Below, piece by piece: positions 58,353 through 64,000 of a stretch of DNA of 64,000 bases. The first letter of the stretch is position 1, and each line of letters begins with the position of its first letter. The notes beneath the pieces were generated by a model. That model searched no databases. It was not told the DNA's origin and saw only the letters and a program-made list of their open reading frames with translations. The position numbers were made by a program, and so were the translations under genes. The DNA comes from Bedellia somnulentella (taxonomy: Eukaryota; Arthropoda; Insecta; Lepidoptera; Bedelliidae), in the NCBI GenBank assembly GCA_963576735.1, contig OY755175.1, forward strand, positions 2,682,401 through 2,746,400. Direction: 5' to 3'.

Positions 58353-60227
58353 TTCAAAACGATTTTGTGAAGAATTGAATTTCTGAGTTAGCCTCCCATG
58401 AACCGCACCAGAGACCGCGCTGAGCTACGGAGCTATTTTATATGTTATGTATTCGTACTTCAGAATGCTTACTCAAATACGGGGAGTTCTTATTGGCGGA
58501 GCTGAAAATAGATGTACTTTTACAATCTTAGGTTAAACATTGTTGTTTCAAAGTTTTTTGGAAAGATAAGGAACCATGATTGATTCACCACTTATTATCT
58601 AAACCGGACAGGAAAGACATAGGCAGTTTTAATTATTTTTAACCCACTTCTTTCTCCCTCATAATCTTGTGCTAATACAAATCTAAAGGAAGCTTCCAGG
58701 TTAAAGTCCTAAACCTACATCAAAGGCCTAGTTCCATAAGAGTTTTTGTATCGCAATCAACACCATAATCGCTTATAACAGCATATTAAGATTAAAATCG
58801 CATTATTACCGCAGTGGACTTATCTTATTTGCCTATTAAAGTTGATTGTATCGTTTGATTATCAACAATTTTTAATTAACTCTTATAGTATGCAGCTGTC
58901 CGTCACCAACAAAACTCTATTGTGATTATTTGATAAATCATTTAAATGAAAATAAGCTGCGGGCTCCGAGCTGGCAGTTTACTAAACAATAAGGGAGAAA
59001 GCTCATTTTACTTTGTTAATAAGCAAACGTAATTTACTGTATAGTGAAGGTGTAATAATTATGTTACGCAATCTTTCAAATAAGCTACTGTCAGCCATTC
59101 TTCGAGATGGGATCTCATTTTTCGCGTAACTAGTGTCTTTGTGAAAAGCGGATCTTTCGCTTGTTCACTTGCGAAGGAACGTTTGTGTTGTACATCCTGT
59201 GCAGTGACACGGCATGTCAAGTGTGACGTTCCCAGTTTTTGTTATTTCTTTCGTGTATAAAATTTACATATTGTCTTAAAAATGCAGAGAGCATCTCATT
59301 TCTGGCTTATCTGGATTTTCAAGTTTGGATCGACTATTTGGTGAGAAACCCATTCCCAACGTTTCAATATTTGACCCTCATTCAATTATACAATTTTATA
59401 AATTTTCCCTGTGGATTTTATTTATCATCTTGCGGGATTATAGACACGATTAGCATAAACAATATAAATTAACATAAATACATAATAGGAATATTTACAT
59501 AGGTTATATAAATATTCCTAGGCATTCATGCTTGTTCGTGTAAGTAAAATAAAACTTGCTAGAGTTGACGCCTATTTGCTATTAATCGTAGTCCGTTCGA
59601 GGGCTATAATTTCAGCGTATTTTTACGTACCGCATACTTGGTAAGGTTCGGTAGAAACACAGGTTTTATTCCTTAATTTGTTTTGGTATCTCATCCTTCA
59701 AACATTTCTTTAATAAACGTGATTACATTTTTTATAGAGAAAGTTTGTGGAAATTCAAGTTTCATTTTTTATATTTGACCGCTTCCGTTTCCCAAGTGAG
59801 CTAGTTAAAATAATAAAACGATATCACAATGATCATATCATGGTGCTCAGTTTTTTTTAAATGCCAATAGTGATATTTTATAAAATAAAAGCACAATTTA
59901 TGAAATCGTTCTCCAAAATGACTTTCTCCGCACTTATTGTAACGATATCAGATTGCAGCTTCACTTTGGTACTATTTCTAATTAGAATGCGGCGAGTGAA
60001 CTCTGGTCTATTATGAAAGGTCTTTTCGATACCTATATCAATATTGTTTCTATTTTTGTGTCATTCATTCAACATAATTTGTTATTTTATCGGTAATATA
60101 TAACATGAAGATTAAAATAACATCCGAAAAAAATAATTGACTCCCTTGATCCTAGCTTCGAGATACTCAAGACGAGAAGGTATACTCATTTAATTCCCTT
60201 TTCAAACGTTTTAAACTTGTATGTTTA
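58353..60227. other. non-coding DNA
   Basis: A CGTAGCTCAGCGCGG-like A-box scrap (minus) is at about 58410-58432. No gene or other repeat recognised. Confidence 0.4.
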
Positions 60228-60392
60228 AAACTCAAGTGTTTACGACGTATATCCCCGAAGGGGTTGGCAGAGGTACTAATACTTCTGAACATCACATGAC
60301 ATACTCACCTGGTGTTCAGAGTGTTCAGGCTTGGACAGTATAATCACGTGATGGGGGGCAGGCCTATCGCCGTTTTGTACGAATACACTAAA
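60228..60392 (-). repeat. family C SINE, 3' half
   Basis: The module CCCCGAAGGGGTTGGCAG and GGGGGGCAGGCCTATCGCCG are present. The tRNA head is absent, with the edge at TACGAATACACT. Confidence 0.85.
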
Positions 60393-60788
60393 ATAAAATA
60401 AATGAAAGTAATAGAACAAAGTGCTCTAAAGGCCGCAATGGTAGTAAATGTAATTAAGTATAATCCATAACATGAATCATTTCTACCGGTCAAAAAAAGG
60501 AGTGATTAAGTGAAAGATCGAAGGAATGTTTTCAAATTGAAAGACTATGAAATTGAACAAAGCCAGCTCCGTGTAAAAGGTTAAGCGAAACTATGAGAAT
60601 TAAATGTAATGGGTAAAAATGTTGTAAAGTGAATTTCAATCACGCAAACCCAGCATTAACTGTACTGCCACTTTCTCACGTACATTATTTGAGTTCATGT
60701 CAATTTCGTTGGAACTAATTTTGGGTGCAATTGCTTTAACTCGAGAGACGCTTTGAGTAGTTCGAAATAATTACTTTATTTACACAAC

Positions 60789-61625
60789 TAGTGGATCGTC
60801 CCAGCTTCGCACGGGTAGCGTTGTTTTTTTAAATATCTGAGCTTTCTTTCTTCAGTCACAGTTCAGCGTAATGTTTTCAATTTATTAAATTTATAGCACT
60901 CCCTTAACAGTATAGTTTGGTGATTTTGAATGCGCTTTAATGAACGGTTCAGTATTTCCGTTTAATAGCAAATTTTGGAATAAAACGCCATGAAGTATTT
61001 ATAACAATCTAAAAAATAAATCATTACGTTATGTAGGATGCAACTACTGGCGCCATCCAGTATGGTATATGTAAATTAGTAAAGATTTGGTTTCGATCAC
61101 GGGCGCGATGGCTTATTTTATAAATAATATCGGTGTTTGTCTACCGATTTCTATGATTCTTTTTTTATTGAATAGGTAATAATGTTACCTTTTTTAAATT
61201 AGGGATGAGTGAGAGGTTTACAAACGTAAGAGTAAACAAATATAATCAGGATGTTCCGAACTGCTAAGCTATCAGGAATTACACGTGTTATTGTGAGTCA
61301 ACCGTAAAAGATAGACATATACTGTTGAGGATTTTTTTTTAGATAATTTTATGAAGAATATTTCCGCCACACATGATTTCTATGTAAGTTTAACCATTAA
61401 AGCTGCACACGCGACGGAAGCTTAAGAAATGGAGTAACTTCTCCCGTTTTCCCAAAATTTCCCAAAATTCCCCTTTACTTCTCTGCTGGAAAATATACAA
61501 AAACCTGCGCAGGAGTATGAAGAATAATTGTGCCAAGTTTCGTTAAAATCCGTCGAGTAGTTTTTGTTTCCATAAGGAACATACAAACCGACAGACAGAC
61601 AGACAGACAGACAGACAAAAATTTT
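60789..61625 (+). repeat. old LINE/SINE-type element with (GACA)n tail
   Basis: Starts near ACTAGTGGATCGTCCCAGCT and ends with GTGCCAAGTTTCGTTAAAAT, CCGTCGAGTAGTTTTTG and a GACA tetranucleotide run (about 61591-61617). These two end motifs are familiar to me, from memory, as those of an abundant arthropod retroposon. The interior is eroded with no reading frame. Confidence 0.55.
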
Positions 61626-61971
61626 ACTGATTGCATTTTTGGCATCAGTATCGATCCCTAATCACCACTTGATAGTTATTTTGAAAATATATTTCATGTA
61701 CAGAATTGACCTCTCTACAGATTTATTATAAGTATAGATGTTTGTTATGAGATTTGTTGTAGCAATTTTGTGTTGTTACAAAAGATTACGGTTCAATCGT
61801 TATTTACTATACATGAAAATATATGGTATTTTTAACACCAGAAAATTTCTCATATAGCTGAGTAGCGATGGTTTTCTTGCTACTGCATTGAGGCAGTTTA
61901 ATTGTTAATCCGAGGTCCGATTGAATAATAGTTATTCAAGTGTTGTTTTTTTTTAAAGTTATTCAATTTTA
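61626..61971. other. non-coding DNA
   Basis: No gene or repeat recognised. Confidence 0.4.
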
Positions 61972-62221
61972 CATACATACATACATATACTCACGGCTGT
62001 AAATCCCTAGAAGGGGTAGCCAGAGCTAAGGAATTAGAAATTCCTCAGCCACGTTTGGAAAGTTGAGTTGGGAAAAGATGGTAAAATAAAGGTTGTTGGT
62101 GATAGGTCTCCAACCGCATCGCCCAAAAATCCCTTAAAAGTCCCAATACCGTTAATCGCCTCTTACGTACACCCACCGGAAGAAATGGGGTAGTGCTATT
62201 CTAAGCCGACACTACACAGCA
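61972..62221 (-). repeat. family A SINE-like element, full length
   Basis: A minus-strand copy, very similar to 33410-33662, from the start module at 62221 to the CATACATACAT tail. Confidence 0.9.
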
Positions 62222-62261
62222 TTTTTAATTCAAGAAAATCAAAACTGATTATTTAAATTAG

Positions 62262-62345
62262 CCTTCAGAGGTTTGCCAAGATCTCACAAAATGGCAATCT
62301 ATAGTTTCTGCCTACTTAACGGGAAGTAATGGTGTGGGTATATGG
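62262..62345 (+). repeat. family B LINE end, diverged
   Basis: GAGGTTTGCCAAGATC, TAGTTTCTGCCTACTTAACG and GGGAAGTAATGGTGTGGG keep the order. The stem of the module is lost. Confidence 0.7.
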
Positions 62346-62454
62346 ATAAAAAAGTCTGTTAATTCTAGACTGGGTTTGAATAGAGCCTTTTTTTAGCCTG
62401 TTTTCCATCATCAATAGCATTTATAATAATGGAACTCAACTATTTTAATCTAGA

Positions 62455-62525
62455 TTACATACATACATATACTCGCGGCTATAAATCCCAGATAGGGGTA
62501 GCCAGAGCTTTCGAGCTCTTAAATA
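62455..62525 (-). repeat. family A 3' fragment
   Basis: CATACATATACTCGCGGC and GATAGGGGTAGCCAGAGC are the tail and module of family A only. Confidence 0.8.
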
Positions 62526-64000
62526 CTTTCTGAATTTTCCACAATTGCATTAATTTTTCGGAGTAATTTACCAAATTGTCGGTTTCTTTTCACACATAAT
62601 TAGATCAATTTTATCTTATTAGATTAATTTATTCTAAAACTGTCGCAAAAGATAGTCACAATCACTTCTTCTTCCATTCCTCGCCTCATTTACTCCAACT
62701 TCTCTGCTACGATTTTATTGTTTAAAGTCTATTAATCCCTGATGATACTTTTATTCTAATAATCTTATTAATCGTAATTTTTCCTCGAACTAAAAGGTAT
62801 TCCTATTAATTATATACACCATTAAAACAGTAAGAAACCCATTCTTGTCTTGTTTGGCAGTATAATTAGTTGGAAGCAATTCGGTTTCTCTTATATCTCC
62901 CATCTTGATTGGAGGAGTTAAACAAAACAGCTACCGACCACCTGACATGACAAATGATTAAACAAATTAACTCGTGTCTCGACTATGATTAAGTTATGCG
63001 TAGAAGTGAAACAGAATAATGATGCTTAGAAGAAATCGCCGATTGGTTTTTTCTGTAGTGCGATTGCGTTTTGGTGTTGGAAATTACAGTAAAGACCGCT
63101 CTTAATGATAACGTAAACATAAATATTACATTTTTAACAGCTGTTGCAAGGATATTTAGAATAGAAAGCATGGTGACATCACCCTGAATTTTGAATTATA
63201 TGTAAAATCACTATTAAAGTCACTATTGCTGTTTTATTAAACATCTTTCGTTGGATGTAACAAGGTCCAATCTATATGTCACTTTACCAAAATTAGTTGT
63301 ACTAATTCCTTATCTATTCGAACATTACTTGTTCTATCTGCTTTACAATTATTTTTTTAATCTATGTTGAATTTGCAAACGTGGGCGCTTTCCGCGATTC
63401 GTACTCGTAATATCGACACACCGAAAATCGATAGCGAAACGACCTCCACCCACGGGACATCTTTACGTCACAAAGTAGGCGCATAATGAGAGCTTTCACT
63501 ATTAAGGAACCTTATTGAAAATGGACCGCTTTCGCTATCAATATAGTGTAATCAAAAAATCTTTTCGGTCAGATGATGAATGAATAAACATTTTGTGTCT
63601 TGATTATTTAAAGTCATCAGGAAGAATATGTATCTTTCGATCAATCAAAGCAGAAGCAATGCTTTGGTTAAGTCAGCAATAAGTGAGTATGCTTAATGAT
63701 GAGTGTTTAGTGTAAATAAGGCGTCAAGATTATCCAAAACAGGTGTGCCTGAACAAAAATGAAGTATCCCAAAAAACTATTGGTTGTTATGGTTCTGTAC
63801 CGTTTCTTTCTCTGTATACACCTTCGTAGATTTTCTGCCATCATTAAACTTTAGAAAATGAATCGCTTTCGCTATCAATTAAGTTTAAACATGAAATGTT
63901 TCTCGTACGTTGATGAATGACTGGCGAAATAGTCGGCAGCGTTTTTATACCGTGCATTTGTTTACACATTAATGGGTCTCACGTGCTTTTCATTCGGTGG
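62526..64000. other. non-coding DNA with a diverged direct repeat
   Basis: A ~67-bp segment (CGCTTTCGCTATCAAT core, ending GATGAATGA) occurs at 63517-63585 and again, diverged, at 63854-63920. The flank CCGAAAATCGATAGCGAAACG near 63421 carries the same CGATAGCGAAA word reversed. No gene. Confidence 0.45.

Noticed and set aside
61591..61617. (GACA)n run as an isolated microsatellite
   Set aside because: It directly follows the GTGCCAAGTTTCG..GAGTAGTTTTTG end typical of a retroposon, so it is better read as that element's tail.
1..64000. CRISPR arrays, bacterial operons, rRNA genes, plasmid or phage features
   Set aside because: None present. The repeat structure, LINE/SINE content and splice-like signals indicate a eukaryotic nuclear genome.

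Overview
The window looks like AT-rich, gene-poor insect nuclear DNA, most likely from a butterfly or moth. That assignment is inference. It rests on the repeat types, which I recognise from memory as lepidopteran: tRNA-derived SINEs, LINE tails ending in (TATG)n, a Penelope-like element with GIY-YIG nuclease, a mariner and hAT/Harbinger miniatures. A 200-N gap shows that it is a scaffolded assembly. No multi-exon host gene is visible, so most of the window is probably intergenic or lies inside a very long intron.

Layout. 329-2857 is a structurally complete but 5'-truncated Penelope-like element with inverted 527-bp arms, a 14-bp target duplication and an assembly error in its middle. 7659-7937 (minus) is the one small intact ORF with gene-like surroundings. 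9849-10470 is a hAT-type miniature with an 8-bp target duplication. 12407-13065 is a 5'-truncated LINE with a 12-bp duplication. 21978-25212 is a cluster of ~316-bp units, each carrying a tRNA-like sequence, arranged in tandem and as a large palindrome and interrupted by a 1.7-kb insertion. 27237-27392 is a Harbinger-type MITE, 27537-28858 a mariner with a stop and a frameshift, and 29089-29126 a possible micro-exon. 33838-35827 holds a TE relic with an OTU-protease fragment and 190-bp inverted repeats. 58177-58349 is a second Harbinger-type MITE. Between these lie many copies of three short dispersed families, called A, B and C here.

How the parts fit together. Family B is the C-terminal coding end and 3' tail of a LINE. 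Family C is a SINE with a tRNA-like head. Family A is a SINE-sized element with a fixed 5' end. All three end in the same ~45-nt module: CTCTG, a small ACCCC/GGGG stem, GGCGTGA and a TATGT-type tail. This is what is expected if the LINE reverse transcriptase recognises one 3' signal and also mobilises the other two. Several B copies and one A copy keep clean 10-14-bp target duplications, so activity was fairly recent.

Other candidates are two CTCF-like motifs (48131, 49330), a possible recursive splice point (51965) and a set of hairpins. I found no CRISPR array, rRNA gene, virus-derived gene or complete autonomous transposon. Family names are mine and no database search was possible.
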